Assembly (NCBI GenBank): GCA_029243025.1
Contig: JAQWSU010000034.1
Coordinates: 124,001 to 188,000, forward strand
From: Pirellulaceae bacterium
GTDB lineage: Bacteria > Planctomycetota > Planctomycetia > Pirellulales > Pirellulaceae
Reading direction: 5' to 3'
DNA length: 64,000 nt
Shown here: piece by piece, positions 33,969 to 43,674 of the stretch
How positions within the stretch are numbered: position 1 is the stretch's first letter
How the letters are laid out: every line of letters starts with the position of its first letter
The notes under the pieces: generated by a model
The model's input: the letters and a program-made list of their open reading frames with translations, nothing else
Told to the model about the DNA's origin: nothing
Database searches by the model: none
Program-made: the position numbers and the translations under genes

Positions 33969-35498
33969 TCACGGACGAGATTTGGCGCGACGGTTGGGGC
34001 CATGGTCAGGATCGTCACGCCCATCAAAGTATTTGTCGCGTATCCATTTTGGCTGCCAAACATCCAGACTCCGTTTTTGATTGTCGTAAATCACTTCTTT
34101 TGGCAAGGGATTAGCCACGTGCAATGGAAACTCGTCGCCCAACCGCTGACGCCAGGATTCCATCAAAGCCATCATACGTTCTTCCTCTGCAAGAAAGTCT
34201 TCATTACCAGCCAAGTCGCTCAGCTCATCCGGATCGGCGGATAAATCAAACAGCAGTCGATGGTTAATGCGAGGATAGATATGAAGCTTCCACCTGCCGT
34301 CGGAAACGGCCCGTTGATTGTCCTGAAATGGCAAAAAGACCGAATCACGAACTTCGGCGACATCTCCTAACATCACCGGTGTCAAATCGCGTGCATCCAC
34401 GCCATTGGGTGAGTCTATCCCAGTCCATCCACAAATGGTGGCATACATATCGTGCACATAACTAAAGGAATTCGACGACTTCCCTGCGGGGATCGCTGGC
34501 CCGCGAATAATCAGCGGGCAACGCATGCTTTGTTCATACACATTTTGCTTGCCGAGCAACCCATGGCTCCCCATCGCAAGTCCGTGATCAGCCGTGTAGA
34601 CCACGTAAGTGTTATTCGCATGAGGGCTATTCTTTAAGGCGTCAAGCACTCGCCCCACTTGCTGATCGAGATGACTAACCAGTCCGTAGTACTCACAAAG
34701 TTGATCACTGATCACTTCTCGAGTACGAGGCCAGGGAGCAAGTCCTTCATCTCGACCGCTAGTCGCCTGCGGAGCATTTCGAAAGGGATGCTGAGGCAGA
34801 AAATTCTTTGGAAGTGGCGGACGTTTCTGATAGTAACGTCTTCTAAATTCTTCCGGAGGGTTTCTTGGGTCATGCGGTGCCATGAAGGCAACGTAAAGGA
34901 AGAACGGCTGTTCCGGGTCGGCATTTTGAATATAGTCCACTGCCGCATCGGCAAACACTTCACTCGAGAACCCCCCGGCGTCACGTTTGCCAGTAAGTTC
35001 CCCGGCATTCAGATCCTGCACCACAAAATCTGCGTGGTTCGCCATGCCTCCCATATAGACGGAACGGCCCGAAGAAAACGCTCGTTGTAACGTCGCCTTT
35101 CCATTGTGCCACTTCCCCACAATAAAAGTGCGATAGCCCGCCTCGGACTCCAACAAGGCTGGCAGCAAAGGCAGCTGCTTCCAATCCGTCGCAACTCGCT
35201 TCGAGGGAATGCGCATCCAATGACGGCCCGTCATCAACATCGCGCGACTCGCAACACAAACTGCACCGCTAAATGAACCCGCACAATAATTCCGGCGAAA
35301 GCTAAACCCATCAGAGGCCAGTTGATCCAAATGAGGTGTATCGATGAATGAATTACCGTGCGCGCCGATCGTATCGGCACGTTGATCATCGGCAAACAGG
35401 AAAATTACATTCGGACGATCGGCTGTCGTGTCGGCGAAGCTATTGGTTGCCGTAAAGCAGAGGCAAACAATAAACATTAGGCGAGTCTGCTTCATCAT
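33969..35498 (-). CDS. S1 sulfatase, CxAxR type
   Basis: A 509-residue protein from ATG 35498 (MMKQTRLMFIVCLCF), with a Sec signal; ATG 35513 is an alternative start. The formylglycine motif is C81-V-A-S-R, with alanine where proline is usual. Metal ligands appear as FLFADDQRADT and YTADHGLAMG, and VGKWHNGK is the FGKWH-type histidine motif. The C-terminal half ends in a PLPKEVIYDNQKRSL subdomain. It should desulfate a sulfated substrate in the periplasm; the CxAxR variant is common in iduronate/choline-type sulfatases, but the substrate is not identifiable here. It is divergent from the next sulfatase. Confidence 0.92.
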   Translation of the reverse strand: MMKQTRLMFIVCLCFTATNSFADTTADRPNVIFLFADDQRADTIGAHGNSFIDTPHLDQLASDGFSFRRNYCAGSFSGAVCVASRAMLMTGRHWMRIPSKRVATDWKQLPLLPALLESEAGYRTFIVGKWHNGKATLQRAFSSGRSVYMGGMANHADFVVQDLNAGELTGKRDAGGFSSEVFADAAVDYIQNADPEQPFFLYVAFMAPHDPRNPPEEFRRRYYQKRPPLPKNFLPQHPFRNAPQATSGRDEGLAPWPRTREVISDQLCEYYGLVSHLDQQVGRVLDALKNSPHANNTYVVYTADHGLAMGSHGLLGKQNVYEQSMRCPLIIRGPAIPAGKSSNSFSYVHDMYATICGWTGIDSPNGVDARDLTPVMLGDVAEVRDSVFLPFQDNQRAVSDGRWKLHIYPRINHRLLFDLSADPDELSDLAGNEDFLAEEERMMALMESWRQRLGDEFPLHVANPLPKEVIYDNQKRSLDVWQPKWIRDKYFDGRDDPDHGPNRRAKSRP

Positions 35499-35584
35499 GA
35501 TCTGACTTTGCACCTTTGGTTTGAGACCGCGAAAAATCGCGATTCAGCACTTCCTGGACAACTACGGAATGATTCTGCGTACAG

Positions 35585-35590
35585 TATAAT
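35585..35590 (+). promoter_or_regulatory. Candidate -10 box of the sulfatase at 35679
   Basis: A perfect TATAAT on the plus strand, about 90 bases upstream of ATG 35679, in the gap between the divergent sulfatases. No good -35 box at the usual distance was found. Confidence 0.3.
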
Positions 35591-35678
35591 TCGTTAGGTC
35601 GCTCGACGCACGCACGCTGCGCGAGCGACGCCATCTCGGTATTTCCCTTGACACAGCCCCGAACCTAATCGAGCTACC

Positions 35679-37448
35679 ATGCCTCTCGTCCACCGCTTTT
35701 CAACTCTAATGGCGTTGCTTTTGTGCTTCACCAGCTTTTCGACCTTCGCCGAAGCGAAGCAGCCAAACATCATCCTCGTCATGACGGACGACCAGGGCTA
35801 CGGCGATTTTGGCGAGACGGGAAACCAGTTGATACGAACGCCGCACATCGATGCCATGGCGAAACGCAGTGTTCATTGGGAACAATTTTACGTGAGCCCG
35901 GTCTGCTCGCCGACACGTGCTTGTCTCATGACAGGACGCTACAACCATCGCACCAAATGCATCGACACCTTCAAGGGAAGATCGATGATGGCAACCGATG
36001 AAGTGACGATTGCCGAGCTTTTGCAAACGGCTGGTTACGCAACGGGAATTTTTGGCAAGTGGCATCTGGGAGACAACTATCCCATGCGCCCCAGTGACCA
36101 AGGATTCGCAGAATCTCTGGTACACAAAGGCGGAGGACTCGCGCAGCCATCCGAGCCAATCGAGAATGACCGACGGTACACGAACTCACTGCTGTTCCAC
36201 AATAATCGAGAAGTGGCCAGCGAGGGCTATTGCACCGATGTTTTCTTTGACGCTGCCTGGAAGTTCATTCAAAGCCAAGCGGCGAACGAAACCCCTTTTT
36301 TTTGCTACATCCCGCTCAATGCGCCACACGGTCCTTTTCACGACGTACCCGATGCCCTGTTGAAAGAGTACCAAAAGACCGATTTTTCGCCGATCATGGT
36401 CGGCGCCGGAGGCCGCCGTGCAGCAGCTCAGCAAGATGCGCTTGCCAGGATCGCAACGATGATTACCAACGTCGATGACAATCTCGGGCGACTTTTTGAA
36501 CGACTGGATAATGCCTCGCTCACCCAAAATACGATCGTCATTTTCCTGACCGACAACGGCCCTAACACACGACGCTACGCTGGCCCATTCCGTGGCAAGA
36601 AATCAGAATTGTACGAAGGCGGAATTCGCACCCCCTTGTGGATTCAGTGGCCAGGTGAATTTAAGGCCGGGGAATCGATACCGAAAACGGTTGCAGCCCA
36701 CATCGATCTCATGCCAACCCTGCTCGATGCCTGCCACGTCGAGCTGCCCGACAATCTGGACGGCAGAAGCTTATTGGCCAAGCTGAAGGATCCATCCGCG
36801 CCGCTCACCGAACGCCCCTTGGTGATTCAATATCACCGAGGTGACGTGCCCAGCCGCTACCACAGCTGCATGGTTCGAAAAGGTGACTGGAAACTAGTCC
36901 ATCCATCCGGAACACAAACTGAGCAATTCAAGGGCACACCTAACTGGGAGCTTTACAACCTGGCCGACGACCCCGGCGAAACAAAAAATCTTGCCACAGA
37001 AAAGGGCGTTATTTTGAACGATCTCATAAAAACCTATGAAGCCTGGTTCGACGACGTTAGCACCGAACGTGCCGACCAACCAGGACCTCCCTACATTGTC
37101 ATTGCGCCAGAACACGAATCGCCCAGCATTCTCACCTGGCAAGACATGATCGATGGAAATTGGCGGACGGATAAGCTTGGGTACTACAAATTAGAATTCT
37201 CTGACGACGGTCGATTCGATATCCGTTTTGAATCACACCCGCGACACGCCATCGACAAATCCAAACCTTGGACGGCCAAACTCCAGATTGGCGAACAGAT
37301 CTACCAATCTGATTTCAATCCAGACGAGCGTCTGGCGATTTTCCGCGGGCTACAAGTTCCGGCTGGAAAAACGAAACTTAAGCCATGGATCGAAACGGAA
37401 GGCAAACCTCCTGTCTGCATCTATCACGTCTGGATCTCTCCACGGTAG
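35679..37448 (+). CDS. S1 sulfatase (arylsulfatase-type), CSPTR
   Basis: A 589-residue protein with Sec signal (residues 1-27). The formylglycine motif is C76-S-P-T-R in VCSPTRACLMTGRY. Metal-site segments are LVMTDDQGYGD and FLTDNGPNTRR, and FGKWHLGDNYP is the conserved histidine loop. The last 130 residues extend past the sulfatase core into a beta-rich domain (WRTDKLGYYKLEFSDDG, ending PVCIYHVWISPR), which is probably a substrate-binding or carbohydrate-type module. Reading frame intact. It stands apart from the neighbours. Confidence 0.93.
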   Translation: MPLVHRFSTLMALLLCFTSFSTFAEAKQPNIILVMTDDQGYGDFGETGNQLIRTPHIDAMAKRSVHWEQFYVSPVCSPTRACLMTGRYNHRTKCIDTFKGRSMMATDEVTIAELLQTAGYATGIFGKWHLGDNYPMRPSDQGFAESLVHKGGGLAQPSEPIENDRRYTNSLLFHNNREVASEGYCTDVFFDAAWKFIQSQAANETPFFCYIPLNAPHGPFHDVPDALLKEYQKTDFSPIMVGAGGRRAAAQQDALARIATMITNVDDNLGRLFERLDNASLTQNTIVIFLTDNGPNTRRYAGPFRGKKSELYEGGIRTPLWIQWPGEFKAGESIPKTVAAHIDLMPTLLDACHVELPDNLDGRSLLAKLKDPSAPLTERPLVIQYHRGDVPSRYHSCMVRKGDWKLVHPSGTQTEQFKGTPNWELYNLADDPGETKNLATEKGVILNDLIKTYEAWFDDVSTERADQPGPPYIVIAPEHESPSILTWQDMIDGNWRTDKLGYYKLEFSDDGRFDIRFESHPRHAIDKSKPWTAKLQIGEQIYQSDFNPDERLAIFRGLQVPAGKTKLKPWIETEGKPPVCIYHVWISPR

Positions 37449-37522
37449 AGCCCCCCTACGTGAAACATCTCGCGAACCAAGCACACAGCCAGTCAGAATC
37501 TAACGGGCCATGGCCGCCGATA

Positions 37523-38323
37523 TCAGTTTCGATAAAAGTCAATCCATCGCAACTCGAGTTCCTGCGGGTTATCGGCGTACAACTTGACGGGAAGGCGAAC
37601 TTCAAAATAGTCGTCCTTCACCGGATGGCTCCCGCGTTCGGCCACGATTTGCAGCTCCGAAAAGAATGGGCTCTGCTTATCGATCGCTGTTTCCTTCCCG
37701 TCAACACACAACGTCACCCGCCTTCTACGCGGCGTTGAACTGGAAACAGACCATTCGACGGCCACGCGATTGTTCTCGACGCGAAACAACTCGAGTCCCT
37801 TTAATTGCAACCTGACTAGCAAACTCTCAGGCCAAGTCGATCCCACCCGAGCAATCGTGGCATGATCGATACCAAAGCCACTGCGAATGTCGATGATCGT
37901 TTCCCGGGGAGTCGCATTGAAAACGACCTTTGTATCCTGTCGACCGGTGACCGCTTGCAACTTGGCGTTCTGTTTAACCTGAACGCCCTGACTGGCGAGA
38001 GCGTGTAAATGGGTGACGGTCACGATCCATCGTTTGCCAGTCTCAATGCCCGCCCGAGACCCGAGCGTTCCTTCCACGACAACCTTTTTACCGTTTAAGC
38101 GATCGCACAACTTCCGTACCTTGGGCTCATCGACGGCGAGTTCCCAACAGATTCCGTTTGCCGTGATCGTCGTCCCGGTGGACTCTCCACCAATCGCCAC
38201 TATTCCAGTCTCCAATGTCCCCACAACACGCACCGTAATCGAATCCATCGCGTTTCCATGACCGGCGCCCCAGCTCGAGAGCAGGCAGGTGAGGACGATA
38301 CCGATTCGGGAGGATCGATTCAT
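37523..38323 (-). CDS. Secreted protein of unknown function
   Basis: A 266-residue protein with a Sec signal (residues 1-25). The N-terminal half reads TVRVVGTLETGIVAIGGES and then an OB-like stretch (CDRLNGKKVVVEGTLGSRAG), as in planctomycete lipid- or DNA-linked secreted proteins. The C-terminus is a beta-rich domain (RVTLCVDGKETAID, NPQELELRWIDFYRN). No catalytic motif. The family is not recognised, and it is a single-gene unit convergent with the sulfatase. Confidence 0.7.
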   Translation of the reverse strand: MNRSSRIGIVLTCLLSSWGAGHGNAMDSITVRVVGTLETGIVAIGGESTGTTITANGICWELAVDEPKVRKLCDRLNGKKVVVEGTLGSRAGIETGKRWIVTVTHLHALASQGVQVKQNAKLQAVTGRQDTKVVFNATPRETIIDIRSGFGIDHATIARVGSTWPESLLVRLQLKGLELFRVENNRVAVEWSVSSSTPRRRRVTLCVDGKETAIDKQSPFFSELQIVAERGSHPVKDDYFEVRLPVKLYADNPQELELRWIDFYRN

Positions 38324-38592
38324 TACGAATTCCTATATTGACGATAAGGCTGCTCCATCCAATTCGCGAGCGTTCTGGCTTTAACCTTAAGTCTGTTGCA
38401 ATAGTAATCCACGAATGCCTACTGTAACCGAACTGCTCCAGATCATTTCAAATACTGGATCGGATATTGCAAAATGGCCGGGCACAGAAGCCAGGTGCGA
38501 TCAATCACATAGAACGGCTTAGATAGGTGCCTGGCAACGCCACCAAGATCGCATTACCGGCCTGTCGTTTCCAGGACCAGCGCCGCTTGGCA

Positions 38593-39291
38593 TCATTGCG
38601 GAAATGCAAACGGCCTCCCTTTCATTTCTGCCACCTGATCACGCTGTTTTTCGGTCAAGATCTGGCTAAACGCCTCATTCGTGGCTTCCAGTAAGCGATC
38701 CGATTTTTTCCGGTTCGCCTCTCGAACGGCTTGGGGAGCCAGCCCCTTACGTCGTTGCTCGGCGCGTTGACGTAGCATGTCATTTATTTGTGCCTGCATT
38801 TTCATCTTCCAAGCATCGGAGACTTTTCCAATTTGTTGTTGCTGACCCTCCGTGAGCTTGAGTGCTTTCTGTACCTCCAAGTCTTGAAAGAACATGGGGC
38901 CGGCCCTTTGATAGAAAAGTTGGCTCAAACGCTGCTGTTGCTGACTGCTCAAATGGGTGAGCAGCACTTTTTCTTTTTCTTTGATCTTATCGACCATGAC
39001 CTTCATCTTTTCCGGATGTTTGACGAGCTCCGGATTGAAGGCTAATGACAGGATTTCTCCGTTTATTTTTTTTGCAGGAACAACGGTCGCGGCAATCTGT
39101 GCATCGGTGAGGCTCAATTCTTCCTGCACCGCCGTGTTGCCCAACAAACCAACCGTTAGCTGGTTCTTCGGTTGAAGCCGACTGCCTGGCGACTGTGCGT
39201 CAGCTACGGTCACCCAGGTCGCAGACAATAGCATCAGCGCAAAACACGCCGCTAAACAACGCCCGTTATCCAATAGCGAATGTGTTTTCAT
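38593..39291 (-). CDS. Secreted Spy-like helical protein
   Basis: A 232-residue protein from ATG 39291, with GAGGG closely upstream. Sec signal residues 1-32 (ending VTVADA). The mature part is helical and rich in Q, K, R and L, with two LTxxQ-type repeats (SLTDAQIAATVVPAKKING, LKLTEGQQQQIGKVSDAW) and the final LTEKQRDQVAEMKGRPF, the pattern of planctomycete periplasmic proteins related to the Spy/CpxP type. A chaperone or envelope-stress role is inferred from architecture only. Confidence 0.7.
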   Translation of the reverse strand: MKTHSLLDNGRCLAACFALMLLSATWVTVADAQSPGSRLQPKNQLTVGLLGNTAVQEELSLTDAQIAATVVPAKKINGEILSLAFNPELVKHPEKMKVMVDKIKEKEKVLLTHLSSQQQQRLSQLFYQRAGPMFFQDLEVQKALKLTEGQQQQIGKVSDAWKMKMQAQINDMLRQRAEQRRKGLAPQAVREANRKKSDRLLEATNEAFSQILTEKQRDQVAEMKGRPFAFPQ

Positions 39292-39963
39292 CGTGCCCTC
39301 GCGAAAACAAAAATGCAGGTCAAATACAGCAACCAACTACCATGTACCTCAGCGAAGATGCCGTCAAGCTTCAAAGTCTGGCATTGATGTGAAAAGCTGG
39401 CTCGAGCATTCATCACGATCTACTGCACTTTCGTCGCCAAAGTTGTTGTAGTCATCAAATACTAACCGACTCGGCGGTGGTCATCTTCGACGCCACAAAG
39501 AGCAATCAGTGCGACTGGCCCAGGGCCCAGCCGACTAGCGTGTGAGGATCGACGGCCGGATTGGGCCGGGCATGCAGACGATTTAAGTAGCAAGAAGCTC
39601 ACGGAAACGCCGCTGGGTTGGTCGATGCAACATTGGGATCCTGTCAAGGAGTTTCAGATAATGTAGATCACGTTCGAGCGTGCAAGGCTATCGGAATGGA
39701 AATGAATCGCTTCGATTTCCTGCCGTATCGCACAGCCCGCTTAATAATGCCACCCTGGACTTAGCTATTGAACGATTCACCGCCGACAGACAACAGCCTT
39801 GATCAACGCTGTCCCGCGAAAGCGGCTGTGAGCCTCCAAGTAAACCGTCTCAAAAGTGTACCTAGCATGGTATTTTGGCTGCATGTCCTGCGCTCTTTGG
39901 CTTGAGCCTTGTGTACAAGTTTTGGGGAACTCAAGTTGTATGCTTTCCAGCAATGCGAGCAAC
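39292..39963. other. Intergenic region, no gene supported
   Basis: About 670 bases. Short open frames exist on both strands but show no homology, signal or clear ribosome site. No promoter or repeat was convincing. Confidence 0.5.
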
Positions 39964-39980
39964 CATGATTAGTAATCATG
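39964..39980. repeat. 17-bp inverted repeat at the end of the DUF1207 gene
   Basis: catgatta (39964-39971) and taatcatg (39973-39980) are exact reverse complements around one base. The repeat includes the stop codon of the DUF1207 gene. There is no T-run beside it, so it is not a standard terminator. Confidence 0.4.
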
Positions 39981-40871
39981 CCAAACACCAAAACCAATCT
40001 GCTGCTCACTTAGATCGAGGTTTGCATAGTTATTTCCTCGCCCATTTAAGTAGAACACGCCGAGTCGCAAGAGACGAGCGTCATCGCTGCGCCAGGACCA
40101 ACCAGCCTGTAGTGCAAGTGTTCCTCCAAAATTGTCGGTCTCAAGCAGATGCAGATTGGCCGCTGCGAAGGGCGCCCCCCAAATTCGCGTTGGCAGTTGT
40201 GGCGCAAACTCAGCCCCGAGCTGAAACTCCCATTTTCCGTTCATGCTCGAGGCAAGTGCATAGCCGACTTCACCGTACAAGCGAACTGTCTCAGTTGGAT
40301 GAATCGCATGCCCCAACACAATCGCTCGACGCTGGAAAAACTTATCCTTCAATGACAGCTCATCACTAAAATAGCCAAGATTCGGATGGGTGTGAAGAAA
40401 ATAGACAGCCAGCTTTGTTTCTTGATTACCCCAACCAATCGACAACGGCACCCCGAACCGGGCATCGGTCGAGAACAGATGAAAGAGATCGGAATTAGCT
40501 CCAGAGAATTGAGCCGCGCCTTCGATCCCAAGTTGCACCCCAGTCGGAAAATACGGATCCTTTGTTCCGCAACGCAGAATGCCTAGCTGGCCGCCCACCG
40601 TAGAAAACCACGACCAACCGTTGTCTTTTTCATAATAATATTGAATGCTGGAGCGAGGCTCTTTCTGGCCAGCGAGGTAGGGAGGATAAATAAGTCCATC
40701 TGGCAGAATTTGCAATGACCAGCCTTCCGATTTGGCCGTTGCCTCCGTGTAGGGATCGAATCCGGAATCAAAAGACAAATCCTGCCCGTCGGCTTGCGCG
40801 CAGCTGCAACCCAAAACGATAAACCCTACAATCGCTTGGCCGACAGTCGTACTTCTCATCAGCTTACACAC
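39969..40871 (-). CDS. DUF1207 family protein (probable outer-membrane or secreted)
   Basis: A 300-residue protein with a Sec signal (to about residue 29). Its beta-strand-rich body (LFHLFSTDARFGVPLSIGW, AVYFLHTHPNLGYFSDELS, VRLYGEVGYALASSMNGKW, GAEFAPQLPTRIWGAPFAA) and the pattern of aromatic residues fit DUF1207, an amplified planctomycete family that may form outer-membrane beta-barrels. The closing IGFGVWHDY is typical of a barrel C-terminus. Function unknown. Confidence 0.75.
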   Translation of the reverse strand: MCKLMRSTTVGQAIVGFIVLGCSCAQADGQDLSFDSGFDPYTEATAKSEGWSLQILPDGLIYPPYLAGQKEPRSSIQYYYEKDNGWSWFSTVGGQLGILRCGTKDPYFPTGVQLGIEGAAQFSGANSDLFHLFSTDARFGVPLSIGWGNQETKLAVYFLHTHPNLGYFSDELSLKDKFFQRRAIVLGHAIHPTETVRLYGEVGYALASSMNGKWEFQLGAEFAPQLPTRIWGAPFAAANLHLLETDNFGGTLALQAGWSWRSDDARLLRLGVFYLNGRGNNYANLDLSEQQIGFGVWHDY

Positions 40872-41564
40872 ACCCCGCTAGTTCACCAGCAGGTCGATTT
40901 TTTCCTGTCCAAATGGGTGAGAAATGTACCTAAGATAGCCCGCACAGAAAAGGGCAAACCGGCACGACGAGAACGACCGAACGGCGCAAAACGGGCGAAA
41001 ACCGCCCAGCCAACTGCGTCGACCTTCTCCAGCACCCCCTCCGGAAACAATTCAATGCGTCTTCAACAGACGAACTAAACCTTGAATTTTTCCGGCATCT
41101 GCCAACAACCTGGGATGAAATTCGCGTATTAGACGGAAAGTCGGCCCGCATGCGGTCATTGCACGCCGCAAAGGTATCGACTGGTTTGTTGCTTGCCTCA
41201 ACGCGGGTCAAGCGAGAACCTTGAACATTCTGGTTAGCTTTCTTTCGGCCGGCAGTGAATACGAGGCAGATATTTATCGAGACGCCCCAAGTGTCACCAC
41301 ATAGAAAAAGGTGGGGAATCATACGTCAGCCCGTCAGTTCCCAAACCCTCCTCGAGGCCAAACTCGGGCCACGTGGCGGACAGGCAATTCGAATTGTCAA
41401 ACATTAAAAGAGCTGACGCTTGGGCTCCGCACTCGAGCGAAGTCCAGCTTTTCTTGCTTGACGCCGCATCCCCCGCCGCGACACAATAATTGAAAGAGAA
41501 GCGTCACCAACAAACAACCGTATTTCGCCATCGCACAAGACCCAACCCTCGGAGACGAACGTTG
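40872..41564. other. Intergenic region, no gene supported
   Basis: About 690 bases upstream of the sulfatase at 41.6 kb. No reading frame has domain or signal features. A poor promoter-like TTGACG (near 41458) was noticed but lacks a good -10 box at the right distance. Confidence 0.45.
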
Positions 41565-43460
41565 AATTACAGGCTTCCCACGCTGACAGCTTTTCCCACA
41601 TGGCAACAGAGACCCGTCATCGTCATGGCCCTGTTGGCATCCATTTTCCCAGTGTGGGCCAGCCCCGCATTCTCCGCCGCCCCTTCCGATCGTCCTAACG
41701 TCCTCTGGATCACCAGTGAAGACAACGGAGTCTCTTGGGTAGGCTGCTACGGTGGCACGAACGCGGATACTCCAGCCATCGACCAACTGGCTCGCGAAGG
41801 CTTTCGTTATACGCATTGTTTTGACAACGCAGCGGTCTGCGCGCCAACGCGATCCTGTTGGATCACAGGCATGTACGCCATCTCCAACGGAACACAACCC
41901 ATGCGGAGTCGCAATTTAATCCCCCACGACGTGATCAAATATTATCCCGACATGCTCCGAAAAGCGGGATATCACACCTCAAATCCAGGCAAAACCGACT
42001 ACAACATTGGGGGTCGGAACGACAAGGCCTGCTGGGACTACAAACGGGGCAAGGAGCGATACGGTTGGCGCATGCGATCGCCCGGCCAGCCTTTCTTTGC
42101 CGTCGTTAACATCGGCGACAGTCACGAGAGTCGTGCACACGGGGACGTCAGTCGGGTCAAAAAAGATCCCGCTACGATGAGGCTTTTCGCCTATCACCCC
42201 GACCTCCCGGTGATCCGAAAAAACTACGCCAAGTATGCCGCTGCGGTGGAAAACATGGATCGCAAAGTCCAGGACACCCTCGATGCATTAAAAGAGGACG
42301 GTTTATCCGAAGACACTATCGTGATCTACAACTCCGACCACGGCGGTGTGATGGCGCGCAGTAAACGATTCCTCTATTCAAGCGGAGTCCATTGCCCACT
42401 GATCATTCGCATCCCGGAAAAATTCAAGCATTGGTATCCGGCCGAAAATCCCGGAATGACCGTTGACCGCATTGTCAGTTTTGTCGACATGCCTAAAACC
42501 TGGCTAAGCCTCGCCAACGCCGAGATCCCGAATACGTTTCAAGGAACGATTTTTCTTGGTGATGACACCGAGCAGGCACCCAACTATCACGTCGGTTTTC
42601 GTGAGAGAGCCGATGAACGATTGGACAACGTCCGGATGATTCGAGACGGACGGTTCGCCTACCACAAGAATTACCTACCCTATGCGCCGGCAGGCCAACA
42701 CCTGGCCTATCTCTGGAAGGCCCCCGCGACTCCAGCTTGGGAACGACACCATCGCGAAGGGAAAACCAACGCCATCACAGGTCGCTTCTTTCGACCACGT
42801 GTATCGGAAGAGTTCTACGACAATCAGAATGACTTTGACAACGTCCATAACCTAATTGACCAGCCCGAGCATCAGACACGAATCGCCAAACTCAAACAGG
42901 CGCTACGCCAGCGTCAACTCGAACTCTTTGATTCAGGACTCCTTCCCGAACAAATGCGGAATCGCCGAGCCGCTGAAAACGAAATCACCCTCTATGAAAT
43001 GGTTCGAAACCCGGATCTGTATCCGCTAGAAACGTACCTGGACGCAGCCGATCTCGCCTTGACGCGGAACAAACAAAATCTACCAACGTTTGTCGAATGG
43101 ATGTCCAACGATGACGAAGGGATGCGATGGTGGGGGATCGTCGGATTGCACTTGCTTGCCCAAGACTCGGAGCCTGCGAAGCCGATCATGGCGAGCGCAC
43201 TGACGGATGACTCCCACGAAGTCCGAATGATGGCAGCTTGGACTCTGATCAATTTAGGACAGACGGAGGACGCAATGGCCTGCCTTCAGCAACTACTCTT
43301 CGAAGGCACATCCAACTCCATAATGCTGCACAACGTGCTTGATTGGATGGGAGAACCTGCGTTACCTCTTGTCAAACAATACGTGGACAACAAGGGTGAT
43401 CGGCAAGGCCGATACGGCATCGGTATTCTTGGCCGCATCGCACAACAACACGGCTGGTAA
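41565..43460 (+). CDS. S1 sulfatase with C-terminal HEAT-like repeats
   Basis: About 631 residues. The start is set at TTG 41565 (LNYRLPTLTAFP), which leads into a signal peptide (MALLASIFPVWASPAFSAA). Other possible starts are 41490 and ATG 41625. The formylglycine motif is C93-A-P-T-R (numbering from 41565). VLWITSEDNGVSWVGCYGG and VIYNSDHGGVMARSKR are the metal segments. Residues after about 505 form helical repeats (LPTFVEWMSNDDEGMRWWG, SHEVRMMAAWTLINLGQTE, ending GILGRIAQQHGW) resembling HEAT repeats, a known C-terminal fusion of some planctomycete sulfatases. Substrate unknown. Confidence 0.9.
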   Translation, partial: NYRLPTLTAFPTWQQRPVIVMALLASIFPVWASPAFSAAPSDRPNVLWITSEDNGVSWVGCYGGTNADTPAIDQLAREGFRYTHCFDNAAVCAPTRSCWITGMYAISNGTQPMRSRNLIPHDVIKYYPDMLRKAGYHTSNPGKTDYNIGGRNDKACWDYKRGKERYGWRMRSPGQPFFAVVNIGDSHESRAHGDVSRVKKDPATMRLFAYHPDLPVIRKNYAKYAAAVENMDRKVQDTLDALKEDGLSEDTIVIYNSDHGGVMARSKRFLYSSGVHCPLIIRIPEKFKHWYPAENPGMTVDRIVSFVDMPKTWLSLANAEIPNTFQGTIFLGDDTEQAPNYHVGFRERADERLDNVRMIRDGRFAYHKNYLPYAPAGQHLAYLWKAPATPAWERHHREGKTNAITGRFFRPRVSEEFYDNQNDFDNVHNLIDQPEHQTRIAKLKQALRQRQLELFDSGLLPEQMRNRRAAENEITLYEMVRNPDLYPLETYLDAADLALTRNKQNLPTFVEWMSNDDEGMRWWGIVGLHLLAQDSEPAKPIMASALTDDSHEVRMMAAWTLINLGQTEDAMACLQQLLFEGTSNSIMLHNVLDWMGEPALPLVKQYVDNKGDRQGRYGIGILGRIAQQHGW

Positions 43461-43674
43461 ACCGGCGGGGCAATGAAACTCGCTTTCATCAGCAATCGAA
43501 TTCCCGATCCGGCGGCCAGTTCAGCGGGCCTGATCGAGTCGCACACTAATTCCCAGTCGACTTTCGATACATGCAGCTGGGCATTTTTTCAACAACGACA
43601 GCCCACGGGTAATGCGATCGCCGTATTGCTTCTTAACCCCTGTTGCAACTTCACACCCTGAAAAGGCTATTCGG

